The notes: generated by a model from the sequence alone, not told the origin. 64,000 nucleotides of DNA from Procambarus clarkii (GCF_040958095.1 NC_091150.1:64679368-64743367), one strand, 5' to 3'. Positions 11,802-25,074 are shown, counted from the stretch's first letter. Made by a program: numbers and translations.

Positions 11802-13775
11802 TCAGAGTTGTTTCTTAAACTGCTGTGCAATATTATAACTTAAAAATGGATCAAGTTTGTACATTCCAGTACTAACATTAAGAAGATTTGGACACTGACT
11901 GATTAGAGCAGACTCAATCAAATTCCGTTCCACGAAATCCCCACAATTGGTAATGCTTTTTGCCCCATTCCAGTTAATATTGTGATCGCATAAACTCGTA
12001 TGTAGATACAATGCATTAGACGTTTGGGCAGTCCTTATACTATAAGCATGTTGTGACAACCGCAATTGTAAGGACTTTCCTGTTTGTCCATGGTACACAG
12101 AATCACAATCATTGCAGGGAATCGAATACACACAACCTGCTGTATCAGGGGAGTTTTTTATTAAATTGGATTTGATCGTACTATTAGTAAACACCAAATT
12201 TATATTAAGTTTCTTAAAAATCAGAGACAATTTTTCAAGTCCACTCGCATAAGGTACCACCAATGAGTTAATAATTTTTGGTTTCGCCTTAGGGACGTGA
12301 TTATAAAACGTACGCTTGGCTTGTACAAACGAGAAATCCAAAAACCTCTTAGGATATTGTAAACTCTTCCCAATTTCATATATTTTAGCAATCTCTTCAT
12401 CAAAAAACTCAGGGCTGCAAATCCTCAAAGCTCGTAGAAACATTCCTGAAAATACTGCCTGTTTAACTTTACTATGATGATTCGAATAAAAATGAACATA
12501 CGACCCCACGTTGGTAGGTTTCCTATACACATTAAATTTGAACTTTCTAGTGACTCTATGAATCATAATGTCCAAAAACGGAAGAGTACCATTTTCCTCA
12601 GTTTCACAAGTGAATTTTATTGAAGGTACCAAAGAATTGAGTTCATTAAGAAAAACTATCTGGTCTTTGTTGCACGGCCATAAGCACAAAATATCATCAA
12701 CATACCTATACCAAACTACATTAGCCGGGATAATCCTGGATAAGATTTTTGTTTCAAAGAATTCCATATACAAATTGCTTAAAACTGGGGACAGGGGATT
12801 GCCCATCGCCATACCAAATGTTTGTTTGAAAATTTTTCCATTAAAACTAAAATAATTGTCTTTTATACACAATTTAATAAGTTCCAATACTTTATTGGTC
12901 TGCAAGCTCAAATTATATTTAGGCAGTTCCTCACGTAGAAATTCTAACAGATCATCAACAGGAACTTTAGTGAATAAAGAGGTCACATCGAAACTTATAA
13001 GTTTAAAATCAAAATTTAAATTCAGTGTGGATAGCTTATTAACTAAGTCCACATTGTTTGTCAAGTGTGAGTTGGAAATAGTACCAACTATAGGGGACAA
13101 AACTTTGACTAACCACTTAGAGAGTTTATAAGCCGCCGAACCAATTGAACTAATAATTGGCCTTGCCGGATTATATGGCTTATGAGTTTTTATAAGACCA
13201 TACATGTAAGGAAGAGAGGGGGATCGACTTGTTAGCCTAGATATCAACTCTTTATCGCCTTTACACACAGTTTTAAGAGTTTTGTTAAAATGTGCAATCA
13301 CTTTTTCAGTAGGATCTCTGTTAACCAATAGATAAGTATCCCTGTCTTCCAAGAGTAACTCCATTTTTCGGACATAGTCATCTTTATTCATAATAACTAC
13401 TGCATTTGACTTATCAGCCTTGGTAATATGTAATGAACTATCTTTTTTGAGATTTTTGAACGCATGAACAAATCGACTTGGACAATTAGGAACAGAATTG
13501 TTAAGTAAAACGTCATACATCATACCTTTGCACACATTAATATCTTCAACTGAGACATTGCTATACTTTTCAAGATTGCTGAAACCTTTGGCAATATCTA
13601 CATAATTGACTGTTCCGTTAGATGTGGCAAAGCTCAGGCCATATCCTAATGCAGTAATCGTGTCATTATCAAGCTGTCTATCCGAGAGGTTTATAACAAA
13701 ATCCCGGTTGGAGTGTTTATTCCAGTCACTTTGTTGAATAAGTTTCTTTAATTTGAAATCAAGTTTAGTACTCAC
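11802..13775 (-). CDS. Penelope-like element reverse transcriptase with GIY-YIG endonuclease
   Basis: An uninterrupted 657-codon frame. The reverse transcriptase domain fills roughly residues 120-470: an ITKADKSNAVVIMN motif (usual PLE I/V-KKADKG region), LPYMYGLIKTHK, SFDVTSLFTKVP (catalytic Asp, motif A), GMAMGNPLSPVLSN (motif B) and WYRYVDDI (motif C, near 12693-12704). The last about 130 residues form the PLE-type GIY-YIG domain (VYSIPCNDCDSVYHGQTGKS, then an R and E pattern). It would copy element RNA at a nicked target. The frame opens with GTG, not ATG, and lies right at the inverted junction, so the original N-terminus is missing. It appears intact otherwise. Confidence 0.88.
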   Translation of the reverse strand: MSTKLDFKLKKLIQQSDWNKHSNRDFVINLSDRQLDNDTITALGYGLSFATSNGTVNYVDIAKGFSNLEKYSNVSVEDINVCKGMMYDVLLNNSVPNCPSRFVHAFKNLKKDSSLHITKADKSNAVVIMNKDDYVRKMELLLEDRDTYLLVNRDPTEKVIAHFNKTLKTVCKGDKELISRLTSRSPSLPYMYGLIKTHKPYNPARPIISSIGSAAYKLSKWLVKVLSPIVGTISNSHLTNNVDLVNKLSTLNLNFDFKLISFDVTSLFTKVPVDDLLEFLREELPKYNLSLQTNKVLELIKLCIKDNYFSFNGKIFKQTFGMAMGNPLSPVLSNLYMEFFETKILSRIIPANVVWYRYVDDILCLWPCNKDQIVFLNELNSLVPSIKFTCETEENGTLPFLDIMIHRVTRKFKFNVYRKPTNVGSYVHFYSNHHSKVKQAVFSGMFLRALRICSPEFFDEEIAKIYEIGKSLQYPKRFLDFSFVQAKRTFYNHVPKAKPKIINSLVVPYASGLEKLSLIFKKLNINLVFTNSTIKSNLIKNSPDTAGCVYSIPCNDCDSVYHGQTGKSLQLRLSQHAYSIRTAQTSNALYLHTSLCDHNINWNGAKSITNCGDFVERNLIESALISQCPNLLNVSTGMYKLDPFLSYNIAQQFKKQL

Positions 13776-14169
13776 CTTTGAGGTCTACCTGCAGAAAGGT
13801 GAGTACTAAACTTGATTTCAAATTAAAGAAACTTATTCAACAAAGTGACTGGAATAAACACTCCAACCGGGATTTTGTTATAAACCTCTCGGATAGACAG
13901 CTTGATAATGACACGATTACTGCATTAGGATATGGCCTGAGCTTTGCCACATCTAACGGAACAGTCAATTATGTAGATATTGCCAAAGGTTTCAGCAATC
14001 TTGAAAAGTATAGCAATGTCTCAGTTGAAGATATTAATGTGTGCAAAGGTATGATGTATGGCGTTTTACTTAACAATTCTGTTCCTAATTGTCCAAGTCG
14101 ATTTGTTCATGCGTTCAAAAATCTCAAAAAAGATAGTTCATTACATATTACCAAGGCTGATAAGTCAAC
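13406..14169. repeat. ~374-bp inverted repeat (PLE 5' hairpin)
   Basis: 13406-13780 and 13796-14169 are reverse complements around a ~15-bp spacer (GAGGTCTACCTGCAG region). I saw a single substitution in the coding arm (GAC versus GGC near 14060). The right arm encodes the first ~125 residues of the PLE protein and then ends abruptly in the tandem array that follows. Confidence 0.9.
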
Positions 14170-15200
14170 ACTGGGTGTGAGTTTTCAGTTGCATATTGTC
14201 CTGGGGACCATTCAGGCTTGTTCGCATTTGTGTTCCTCACAGTGTGCCCCAAAGAATGAGGTGATTTGGTAAAATGCTATGCCCAAGATTACTATCCGAG
14301 TGCCGGCGGTGGGGTGGTTCAAATAGCCTCGGCTATCACCTCATTATGTCCGGTCGTGATGGTCAAGTGGATTAAGGCGTCTTGTACATACCAGTTGCGT
14401 TGCTTCTGGGAGTATGGGTTCGAGTCACTTCTGGGGTGTGAGTTTTCAGTTGCATATTGTCCTGGGGACCATTCAGGCTTGTTCGCATTTGTGTTCCTCA
14501 CGTGTGCCCCAAAGAATGAGGTGATTTGGTAAAATGCTATGCCCAAGATTACTATCCGAGTGCCGGCGGTGGGGTGGTTCAAATAGCCTCGGCTATCACC
14601 TCATTATGTCCGGTCGTGATGGTCAAGTGGATTAAGGCGTCTTGTACATACCAGTTGCGTTGCTTCTGGGAGTATGGGTTCGAGTCACTTCTGGGGTGTG
14701 CGTTTTCAGTTGCATATTGTCCTGGGGACCATTCAGGCTTGTTCGCATTTGTGTTCCTCACGTGTGCCCCAAAGAATGAGGTGATTTGGTAAAATGCTAT
14801 GCCCAAGATTACTATCCGAGTGCCGGCGGTGGGGTGGTTCAAATAGCCTCGGCTATCACCTCATTATGTCCGGTCGTGATGGTCAAGTGGATTAAGGCGT
14901 CTTGTACATACCAGTTGCGTTGCTCCTGGCAGTATGGGTTCGAGTCACTTCTGGGGTGTGAGTTTTCAGTTGCATATTGTCCTGGGGACCATTCAGGCTT
15001 GTTCGCATTTGTGTTCCTCACGTGTGCCCCAAAGAATGAGGTGATTTGGTAAAATGCTATGCCCAAGATTACTATCCGAGTGCCGGCGGTGGGGTGGTTC
15101 AAATAGCCTCGGCTATCACCTCATTATGTCCGGTCGTGATGGTCAAGTGGATTAAGGCGTCTTGTACATACCAGTTGCGTTGCTTCTGGGAGTATGGGTT
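14170..15200 (+). repeat. Tandem tRNA-like array, 260-bp unit (family B)
   Basis: About four units with exact 260-bp spacing (for example the GGTAAAATGCTATGCCC block at 14270, 14530, 14790 and 15050). Each has a box A-like segment (TGGTCAAGTGGATTAAGG) and a box B-like GGGTTCGAGTC about 60 bp downstream. Nearly identical copies indicate recent expansion. A second, larger array of the same family sits at 21.7-24.3 kb. Confidence 0.9.
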
Positions 15201-15217
15201 CCCAGCAAACAATTTTA

Positions 15218-15372
15218 GGTTGCCACAACATATCTGGAAAGTATTTGAAAGTATTGGAAACGTTTGTTTTATCGTATCAGATACGATATTGTGTGTGGAC
15301 TTAAATAGGTTTCCAAAACTTATAACCAAGACATATGTATCTAACACTAATTTGAGATGTTGTGGCAACTTT
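15218..15372. mobile_element. Small fold-back element
   Basis: GGTTGCCACAACAT near 15218 is mirrored by ATGTTGTGGCAAC near 15355, giving a ~155-bp MITE-like unit with short inverted ends and no coding capacity. Confidence 0.55.
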
Positions 15373-15399
15373 ACACTCCTAACATGAGTCATTCATAAT

Positions 15400-15650
15400 C
15401 CATTCATATACCAATATGAATCTCTTATGAAAGGTTTGAGCCAATAATCTGAACCCTTTTCACATCTTTGTGTTTAAAGTTAAATTTCTTGAAATTAAAT
15501 TATTTTTTATATTATATTATTTTTATTATATTTTATATTATATTATTATTTTCAATTTAAATATTAAAACCAATTTAAGGGTAAAAAAAATCTAATAATT
15601 TATATTTCTTTTATTATTTACTAACAATTATAATTATTTACTAACGGAGA
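15400..15650. other. AT-rich spacer, no gene seen
   Basis: Low-complexity A/T sequence with TTATATTATA-like runs; nothing recognisable. Confidence 0.6.
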
Positions 15651-15654
15651 GAAG

Positions 15655-17985
15655 GGAGACTGTACGGCGGAGAGTGGCGGCTGTGGCGGACAGTGGCGGC
15701 GGTGGCGGATAGTGGCGGCGGGCGGACAGTGGCGGCGGGCGGACAGTGGCGGCGGCGGGCGGACAGTGGCGGCGGCGGGCGGACAGTGGCGGCGGGTGGA
15801 CAGTGGCGGCGGTGGCGGATAGTGGCGGCGGGCGGACAGTGGCGGCGGCGGGCGGACAGTGGCGGCGGGCGGACAGTGGCGGCGGTGGCGGATAGTGGCG
15901 GCAGGCGGACAGTGGCGGCTGTGGCGGATAGTGGCGGCGGGCGGACCGTGGCGGCTTTGGCGGCGGTGGTGGACAGTGGCGGCGGGCGGACAGTGGCGGC
16001 GGCGGGCGGACAGTGGCGGCGGCGGGCGGACAGTGGCGGCGGTGGGCGGACAGTGGCGGCGGCGGGCGGACAGTGGAGGCGGCGGGCGGACAGTGGTGGC
16101 GGTGGCAGACAAGTGGTGGCGGTGGCGGACAGTGGCGGCGGTGGCGGACAGTGACGGCGGTGGCGGATAGCTGGCGGCGGTGGTGGCGGGTGGCGGCGTC
16201 TGTGATGAGTGGTGGCGGCTGGCGGTGGTGGGTGGTGGTGGCGGCGGTGGTGGTGGTGGGTGGTGGTGGCGGCGGCGGCTGGTGGTGGTGGGTGGTGGCG
16301 GCGGTGGTGGTGGGTGGTGGTGGCGGCGGTGGTGGTAGGTGGTGGTGGCGGCGGCGGCTGGTGGTGGTGGGTGGTGGCGGCGGTGGTGGTGGTGGTGGTG
16401 GCGGCGGCGGCTGGTGGTGGTGGGTGGTGGCGGCGGGTGGTGGGTGGCGGCGGCGGCTGGTGGTGGTGGGTGGTGGCGGCGGGTGGTGGGTGGTGGCGGC
16501 TGTGGTGGGTGGTGGCGGGCGGTGGCGGGCGGTGGCGGGCGGCGGCGGCTGTGGTGGGTGGTGACGATCGGCGGTGGGGGGGGCTGGTGGCGGCTGGCGG
16601 TGGCGGCTTGCGGTGGCGACTGTGGCAACGGGCGGTGATGGCTGAAAGCGGGCGGTGGTGGCGGCTGGTGGCAGGTGGTGGTGGCGGTGGTGGCGGCTGG
16701 TGGTGGCGGCTGGTGGTGGTGGCAGCTGGTGGCGGTGATGGCGGCTGGTGGTGGTGGCAGCTGGTGGTGGTGATAGCAGGCTGGTGGTGGTGGTGGTGGC
16801 GGCTGGTGGTGGTGGCAGCTGGTGGCGGCTGGTGGTGGTGGTGGTGGTGATGGCGGCTGGTGGCGGGCGGTGGCGGGCGGTGGCGGCTTGTGGCGGCTGG
16901 TGGTGGCGGCGGTGGTGGGTGGTGGTGGTGGTGGTGGGTGGTGGTGGCGGCTGTGGTGGGTGGTGGCGGTGGTGTCGGCGGCGGCTGTGGTGGGTGGTGA
17001 CGGCGGTGGTGGTGGGTGGTGGTGGCGGCGGCGGCTGGTGGTGGGTGGTGGTGGCGGCGGCGGTGATGGGTGGTGGCGGCGGTGGTGGTGGGTGGTGGTG
17101 GCGGCGGCGGCTGGTGGTGGTGGGTGGTGGTGGTGGGTGGTGGCGGCGGGTGGCGGTGGTGGGTGGCGGGTGGCGGCTGGTGGTGGGTGGTGGCGGCGGG
17201 TGGTGAGTGGCGGTGGTGAGTGGCGGTGGTGGGTGGCGGTGGCTGGTGGCGGCTGGTGGTGGGTGGTGGCGGCGGGTGGTGAGTGGCGGTGGTGGGTGGC
17301 GGTGGCGGGTGGCGGCTGGTGGTGGGTGGTGGCGGCGGGTGGTGAGTGGCGGTGGTGGGTGGCGGTGGCTGGTGGCGGCTGGTGGTGGGTGGTGGCGGCG
17401 GGTGGTGAGTGGCGGTGGTGGGTGGCGGTGGCGGGTGGCGGCTGGTGGCGGGTAGTGGCGGGTGGCGGCTGGTGGTGGGTGGTGGCGGGTGGCGGCTGGT
17501 GGTGGGTGGTGGCGGGTGGCGGCTGGTGGTGGGGTGGCGGGTGGTGGGTGGTGGCGGCGGGTGGTGAGTGGCGGTGGTGGGTGGCGGTGGGTGGTGGTGG
17601 GTGGTGGCGGGTGGCGGCTGGTGGTGGGTGGTGGCGGGTGGCGGCTGGTGGTGGGTGGCGGCTGGTGGTGGGTGGCGGCGGGTGGCGGCTGGTGGTGGGT
17701 GGCGGGTGGCGGCGGGTGGCGGCTGGTGGTGGGTGGCGGGTGGCGGCTGGTGGTGGGTGGCGGGTGGCGGCTGGTGGTGGGTGGCGGGTGGCGGCTGGTG
17801 GTGGGTGGTGGCAGGTGGCGGCTGGTGGCTGGTGGTGGGTGGTGGCGGGTGGCGGGTGGCGGCTGGTGGTGGGTGGTGGCGGGTGGTGGCGGGTGGCTGG
17901 CTGGGTGGCGGCTGGTGGGTGGCGGGTGGCGGCGGGTGGCGGCGGGTGGCGGCGGGTGGCGGCTGGTGGCGGCCAGCTGGGACAC
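15655..17985. repeat. 2.3-kb G-rich minisatellite (GGC/GGT repeats)
   Basis: Almost entirely GGC and GGT triplets with interspersed GACAGT, GGGTGG and GGCTGGT blocks. The first ~500 bp repeats a GGCGGACAGTGGC unit; the rest is TGGTGGGTGGTGGCGG-like. The plus strand is strongly G-rich and C-poor, with many GGG runs that could form quadruplexes. Multiple overlapping Gly/Trp/Arg or Pro/His/Thr frames are open on both strands because the unit has few stop codons; none is a supported gene. Confidence 0.95.
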
Positions 17986-17999
17986 ACCCTTCACCACTG

Positions 18000-18289
18000 A
18001 AGGTCTGAGCTCAACTAACCATATGTCTCTCTCACCCACCAGAACAGTGTTGCCAGCTCGCGCTCTCAAAATGTTTCCTTCAAAGATTGTATATTATCTT
18101 TGAACAACAAGTTTGATTATCAAGGAAATAATGCATATATTATTGTCACATTAATACTGTGCAATATCTTATTACATTCCTGCTAAATAATTATAATTTG
18201 AAACAGGACAAAAAATCCAACATATATATAAAAACCAACATTAGAGATCACGAGGCCTAGGCCTCGCCTGTGACCACACATCCTGCCTC
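18000..18289. other. Spacer without recognised features
   Basis: Short AT-rich unique-looking sequence between two minisatellites. No gene seen. Confidence 0.5.
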
Positions 18290-20455
18290 CCTGGCCTGCT
18301 ACTCTCTAACACCTCACACTCTTAACTCTCTCATAATCACTCTCACTCTCTTACTCTGTCACTCTTACTCTCTGTCACTCTTACTCTCTGTCACTCTTAC
18401 TCTGTCACTCTTACTCTCTGTCACTCTTACTCTCTGTCACTCTTACTCTCTGTCACTCTTACTCTCTGTCACTCTTACTCTCTGTCACTCTTACTCTCTG
18501 TCACTCTTACTCTGTCACTCTTACTCTCTGTCACTCTTACTCTCTGTCACTCTTACTCTCTGTCACTCTTACACTCTGTCACTCTTACTCTCTGTCACTC
18601 TGTCACTCTTACACTCTGTCACTCTTACACTCTGTCACTCTTACACTCTGTCACTCTTACACTCTGTCACTCTTACACTCTGTCACTCTTACTCTGTCAC
18701 TCTTACTCTCTGTCACTCTTACTCTCTGTCACTCTTACTCTGTCACTCTTACTCTCTGTCACTCTTACTCTCTGTCACTCTTACTCTGTCACTCTTACTC
18801 TCTGTCACTCTTACTCTCTGTCACTCTTACTCTCTGTCACTCTTACTCTCTGTCACTCTTACTCTCTGTCACTCTTACTCTGTCACTCTTACTCTGTCAT
18901 TCTTACTCTGTCATTCTTACTCACTCTCTCACTCTTACTCTCATACTCTTACTCTCAATTACTCTTACTCTCAATCACTCTTACTCCCAATCACTCTTAC
19001 TCTCAATCACTCTTACTCTCAATCACTCTTACTCTCAATCACTCTTACTGTCATTCTTACTCTTACTCACTCTTACTCTCAATCACTCTTATTCTCATTC
19101 TTACTCCTACTCCCAATCACTCTTACTCCCAATCACTCTTACTCTCAATCACTCTTACTCCCAATCACTCTTACTCTCAATCACTCTTACTCTCAATCAC
19201 TCTTACTCTCAATCACTCTTACTCTCATTCTTACTCTTACTCACTCTTACTCTCAATCACTCTTATTCTCATTCTTACTCCTACTCCCAATCACTCTTAC
19301 TCCCAATCACTCTTACTCTCAATCACTCTTACTCCCAATCACTCTTACTCTCAATCACTCTTACTCTCAATCACTTTTACTCTCAATCACTCTTACTCTC
19401 AATCACTCTTACTCTCACTAACTCTCAATCACTCTTACTCTCACTCTAACTCTCAATCACTCTTACGCACTATTACTCACTCTTTCTCTCAGTCATCCTT
19501 ACTCACTCTCATACTCACTCTTACTCTCTGTCACTCTTACTCTCTGTCACTCCTACTCTGTCACTCTTACTCTGTCACTCTTACTCTCTGTCACTCTTAC
19601 TCTCTGTCACTCTTACTCTCTGTCACTCTTACTCTCTGTCACTCTTACTCTCTGTCACTCTTACTCTCTATCACTCTTACTCTGTCATTCTTACTCTGTC
19701 ACTCTTACTCACTCTCAGTCACCCTTTCCCATTCATACTCACTCTCTCACTCTTACTCTCATACTCTTACTCTCAATTACTCTTACTCTCAATCACTCTT
19801 ACTCCCAATCACTCCTACTCCCAATCACTCCTACTCTCAATCACTCCCACTCTCATTCTTACTCTTACTCCCAATCACTCTTACTCTCAATCACTCTTAT
19901 TCTCATTCTTACTCTTACTCTCACTCTTACTCTTACTCCCAATCACTCTTACTCCCAATCACTCTTACTCTCAATCACTCTTACTCTCAATCACTCTTAC
20001 TCTCAATCACTCTTACTCTCATTCTTACTCTTACTCACTCTTACTCTCAATCACTCTTATTCTCATTCTTACTCCTACTCTCACTCTAACTCCTACTCCC
20101 AATCACTCTTACTCCCAATCACTCTTACTCTCAATCACTCTTACTCCCAATCACTCTTACTCTCAATCACTCTTACTCTCAATCACTCTTACTCTCAATC
20201 ACTCTCAATCACTCTTACTCTCACTCTAACTCTCAATCACTCTTACTCTCATACTCACCCTTACTCTCAATCACTTTACTCTCACTCTTACTCATTCTGT
20301 CACCCTTACTCACTCTGTCACTCTTACTCACTCTCAGTCACTCTTACTTATACTCACTCTTACTCACACTTACACACTCTCTGGCACTCTCACTCACCTT
20401 CAGTCACTCTTACTCACACTTACCCACTCTCGCTCACTCTTACTCACTCTAGTTA
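18290..20455. repeat. 2.1-kb pyrimidine-rich minisatellite
   Basis: Variants of CACTCTTACTCTCTGT, CACTCTTACTCTCAAT and CACTCTTACTCCCAAT alternate in blocks, with higher-order repetition (the ~19080-19200 pattern recurs at ~19260-19380 and ~20040-20200). The plus strand is overwhelmingly C/T. The 383-codon frame inside is an artefact of the repeat. Confidence 0.95.
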
Positions 20456-20945
20456 ATAAGAACACGCCAATATAAGACAACAAAACGTTTTCAGTTTCTT
20501 TCTCACCACTTTCCAGCAACTTTTATAATTTATATAAATTATCTTAGGGAATAATACATAAATTATATATTTAAACATGATATTAGTGTTTAGTGGAATG
20601 CATAAGGAGTCAAATTGTGTTAAAAAGAGCGATTTTTAGAAAATTTGGAAAACTACTTTTTTCTGTTCATATTATAACTAAATGGATTTTAAAGGTTTCA
20701 CTCAGCCAATATATATCATTCACAATTTATTAATGAATTTTACAAAAAAACACCATAAATTTTATATTTAAACATGTAAAAACTATTTGTTTTACATTTG
20801 GAAGAAAATAATTGTAGAAAAACAATTTATAATTAAACCTTTGTGTTTGGATTTTTTGAGTAAAAGTTTCTCAAAGGCTCTCCTGCACCATTCTCAATGC
20901 AAATCATTCCCACACCTATGGGAAGAGATAGGCGAACGTTGTGTA
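20456..20945. other. AT-rich DNA, no gene seen
   Basis: Unique-looking AT-rich sequence with no supported ORF or repeat partner in this window. Confidence 0.5.
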
Positions 20946-20957
20946 GATGATTTGTGT

Positions 20958-20996
20958 TTGCTGGGTTCGAGTCACTTCTGGGGTGTGAGTTTTCAG

Positions 20997-20998
<2 letters not shown>
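20958..20998 (+). repeat. Truncated family-B tRNA-like unit
   Basis: GGGTTCGAGTCACTTCTGGG and the following bases equal the box B end of the family-B unit; the sequence then passes directly into (TA)n. Confidence 0.8.
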
Positions 20999-21070
<72 letters not shown>

Positions 21071-21073
<3 letters not shown>

Positions 21074-21459
21074 GTACCTAGTAGCCAGAACTCACTTCTC
21101 AGCCTACTATGCAAGGCCCGATTTGCCTAATAAGCCAAGTTTTACTGAATTAATATATTTTCTCTAATTTTTTTCTTATGAAATGATAAAGCTACCCATT
21201 TCATTATGTATGAGGTCAAATTTTTTTTATTGGAGTTAAAATTAACGTAGATATATGACCGAACCTAACCAACCCTACCTAACCTAACCTAACCTATCTT
21301 TATAGGTTAGGTTGGGTTAGGTAGTAGAAAAAGTTAGGTTAGGTTAGGTTAGGTAGGTTAGGTAGTCGAAAAAACATTAATTCATGAAAACTTGGCTTAT
21401 TAGGAAAATTGGGCCTTGCATAGTAGGCTGAGAAGTGCGTTCTGGCTACTAGGTACGAC
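21071..21459. mobile_element. TTAGG fold-back element, copy 1
   Basis: Starts GTCGTACCTAGTAGCCAG and ends with its reverse complement (CTGGCTACTAGGTACGAC). The inverted termini extend ~80 bp. The middle carries CCTAACC blocks and their inverse AGGTTAGG around a CTTTATAGG-type centre. Flanked by (TA)n on both sides. Confidence 0.85.
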
Positions 21460-23264
<1,805 letters not shown>

Positions 23265-24305
23265 GTTGTCCTGGGGACCATTCAGGCTTGTTTGCATTTG
23301 TGTTCCTCACGTGTGCCCCAAAGAATGAGGTGATTTGATAAAATGCTATGCCCAAGATTACCATCCGAGTGCCGGCGGGGAAGTGGTTCATATAGCCTCG
23401 GCTATCACTTCCTTTTGTCCGGTCGTGATGGTCAAGCGGATTAAGGCGTCCCTGTACATACCAGTTGTGGGAGTATGGGTTCGAGTCACTTCTGGGGTGT
23501 GAGTTTTCAGTTGTATATAGTCCTGGGGACCATTCAGGCTTGTTTGCATTTGCGTTCCTCACGTGTGCCCCAAAGAATGAGGTGATTTGATAAAATGCTA
23601 TGCCCAAGATTACCATCCGAGTGCCGGCGGGGAAGTGGTTCATATAGCCTCGGCTATCACTTCCTTTTGTCCGGTCGTGATGGTCAAGCGGATTAAGGCG
23701 TCCCTGTACATACCAGTTGTGGGAGTATGGGTTCGAGTCACTTCTGGGGTGTGAGTTTTCAGTTGTATATAGTCCTGGGGACCATTCAGGCTTGTTTGCA
23801 TTTGTGTTCCTCACGTGTGCCCCAAAGAATGAGGTGATTTGATAAAATGCTATGCCCAAGATTACCATCCGAGTGCCGGCGGGGAAGTGGTTCATATAGC
23901 CTCGGCTATCACTTCCTTTTGTCCGGTCGTGATGGTCAAGCGGATTAAGGCGTCCCTGTACATACCAGTTGTGGGAGTATGGGTTCGAGTCACTTCTGGG
24001 GTGTGAGTTTTCAGTTGTATATAGTCCTGGGGACCATTCAGGCTTGTTTGCATTTGTGTTCCTCACGTGTGCCCCAAAGAATGAGGTGATTTGATAAAAT
24101 GCTATGCCCAAGATTACCATCCGAGTGCCGGCGGGGAAGTGGTTCATATAGCCTCGGCTATCACTTCCTTTTGTCCGGTCGTGATGGTCAAGCGGATTAA
24201 GGCGTCCCTGTACATACCAGTTGTGGGAGTATGGGTTCGAGTCACTTCTGGGGTGTGAGTTTTCAGTTGTATATAGTCCTGGGGACCATTCAGGCTTGTT
24301 TGCAT
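23265..24305 (+). repeat. Family-B tRNA-like array, right (forward) arm
   Basis: About four 252-bp units in forward orientation, joined head-to-head with the left arm at 23264/23265 (ACTGAAAA|GTTGTCCTGG). One unit carries T to C at 23551. It ends in a short (TA)n near 24305. Confidence 0.92.
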
Positions 24306-24363
24306 ATATATATATATATATGACAATGTCAGACCACGGAGGAAAAATGAAACAGGAATTTCC

Positions 24364-24400
24364 TTAAGTACTTTCGTATATTAAATACATCTTCAGAAGG
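24364..24400 (-). ncRNA. Hammerhead-ribozyme-like motif (left palindrome arm)
   Basis: On the minus strand: CTGAAGA (fits CTGANGA), a stem with arms GTAT/ATAC, then CGAAA followed by the self-complementary GTAC. All core boxes of a minimal type-I hammerhead are visible. Confidence 0.55.
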
Positions 24401-24413
24401 TCCTTCAGAAAGA

Positions 24414-24452
24414 CCTTCTGAAGATGTATTTAATATACGAAAGTACTTAAGG
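24414..24452 (+). ncRNA. Hammerhead-ribozyme-like motif (right palindrome arm)
   Basis: Mirror copy of the preceding motif: CTGAAGA, stem GTAT/ATAC, CGAAA, GTAC. The flanking AAGGNCCTT/AAGGAAATTCC sequence could supply stem I. Confidence 0.55.
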
Positions 24453-24525
24453 AAATTCCTGTTTCATTTTTCCTCCGTGGTCTGACATTGTCACATTCTT
24501 AATCACGTGTTTATTTTCGTGATAT

Positions 24526-24528
<3 letters not shown>

Positions 24529-24620
<92 letters not shown>
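24529..24620. repeat. (TA)n microsatellite
   Basis: Pure TA run, about 90 bp, inside a PLE family 2 N-terminal fragment. Confidence 0.97.
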
Positions 24621-24622
<2 letters not shown>

Positions 24623-24773
24623 TATATTTTGGTAGCAGTCTTTCCTGTAGACATATATTATTAAATATGACCGAAAAAGTAAGATTAATAATTCTAACAC
24701 GAATTTTCTCTATCTTTCTTACATTTCTTTTCACTGTTGATGGTAATTCAAAGATCAATTCTCCAAAATTCAT
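24621..24773 (-). mobile_element. PLE family 2, N-terminal fragment of a second tandem copy
   Basis: From ATG at 24773 the minus strand encodes MNFGELIFEL and ~50 residues ending at LLPKYTN, then (TA)n. The same N-terminus occurs at 56156-56269, and the related family 3 starts [10 protein letters not shown]. It lies downstream (on the minus strand) of a C-terminal copy, the head-to-tail partial repeat known for PLE pLTR structures. Confidence 0.75.
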
Positions 24774-25074
24774 TTTTATTTCTTGTCTGACGCGACACTT
24801 GAGCGTGTTTCGTAAAACTTATTACATTTTCAAAGACTTTAGTTTACAAACACACAACTGAAACTGAATAGAGCTTACATATCTTCGAGGTTTATATCTA
24901 CATTTGGGTGAGGTGGATGAGGTGAAAAACGAACTTTCAACAATGGGTATTCAATGGGTATTAAATTCCAACACAAGACAGAACACGAAACAATGGGTAT
25001 TGAATGGGTATTAAATTCAAACACAAGACAGAACACGAAACAATGGGTATAGAATGGAAGTAATTGTAGAAAGC

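Larger units (their letters stand above)
11476..13783 (-). mobile_element. PLE family 1 (Penelope-like retroelement), 5' end inverted-duplicated
   Basis: Contains the RT/GIY-YIG ORF (11802-13775) and about 320 bp of 3' sequence with a hammerhead-like motif at 11539-11576. At its 5' side the element runs directly into an inverted copy of itself (13796-14169). Confidence 0.85.
24321..24495. repeat. Near-perfect palindrome of a PLE terminal sequence
   Basis: GACAATGTCAGACCACGGAG... at the left end is mirrored by ...CTCCGTGGTCTGACATTGTC at the right, centred near 24408. Each arm holds one hammerhead-like motif. The same sequence in single copy ends a PLE at 57933-58006. Confidence 0.92.

Noticed and set aside
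12568..13131. Plus-strand frames of ~90 codons
   Set aside because: Antisense shadows of the intact PLE reverse transcriptase.
15621..18103. Reading frames up to ~800 codons on both strands in the G-rich region
   Set aside because: All are Pro/His/Thr or Gly/Trp/Arg translations of a GGC/GGT minisatellite; the unit simply lacks stop codons in several frames.
18270..19421. 383-codon Leu/Ser/Thr frame
   Set aside because: Translation of the pyrimidine minisatellite; no complexity beyond the repeat.
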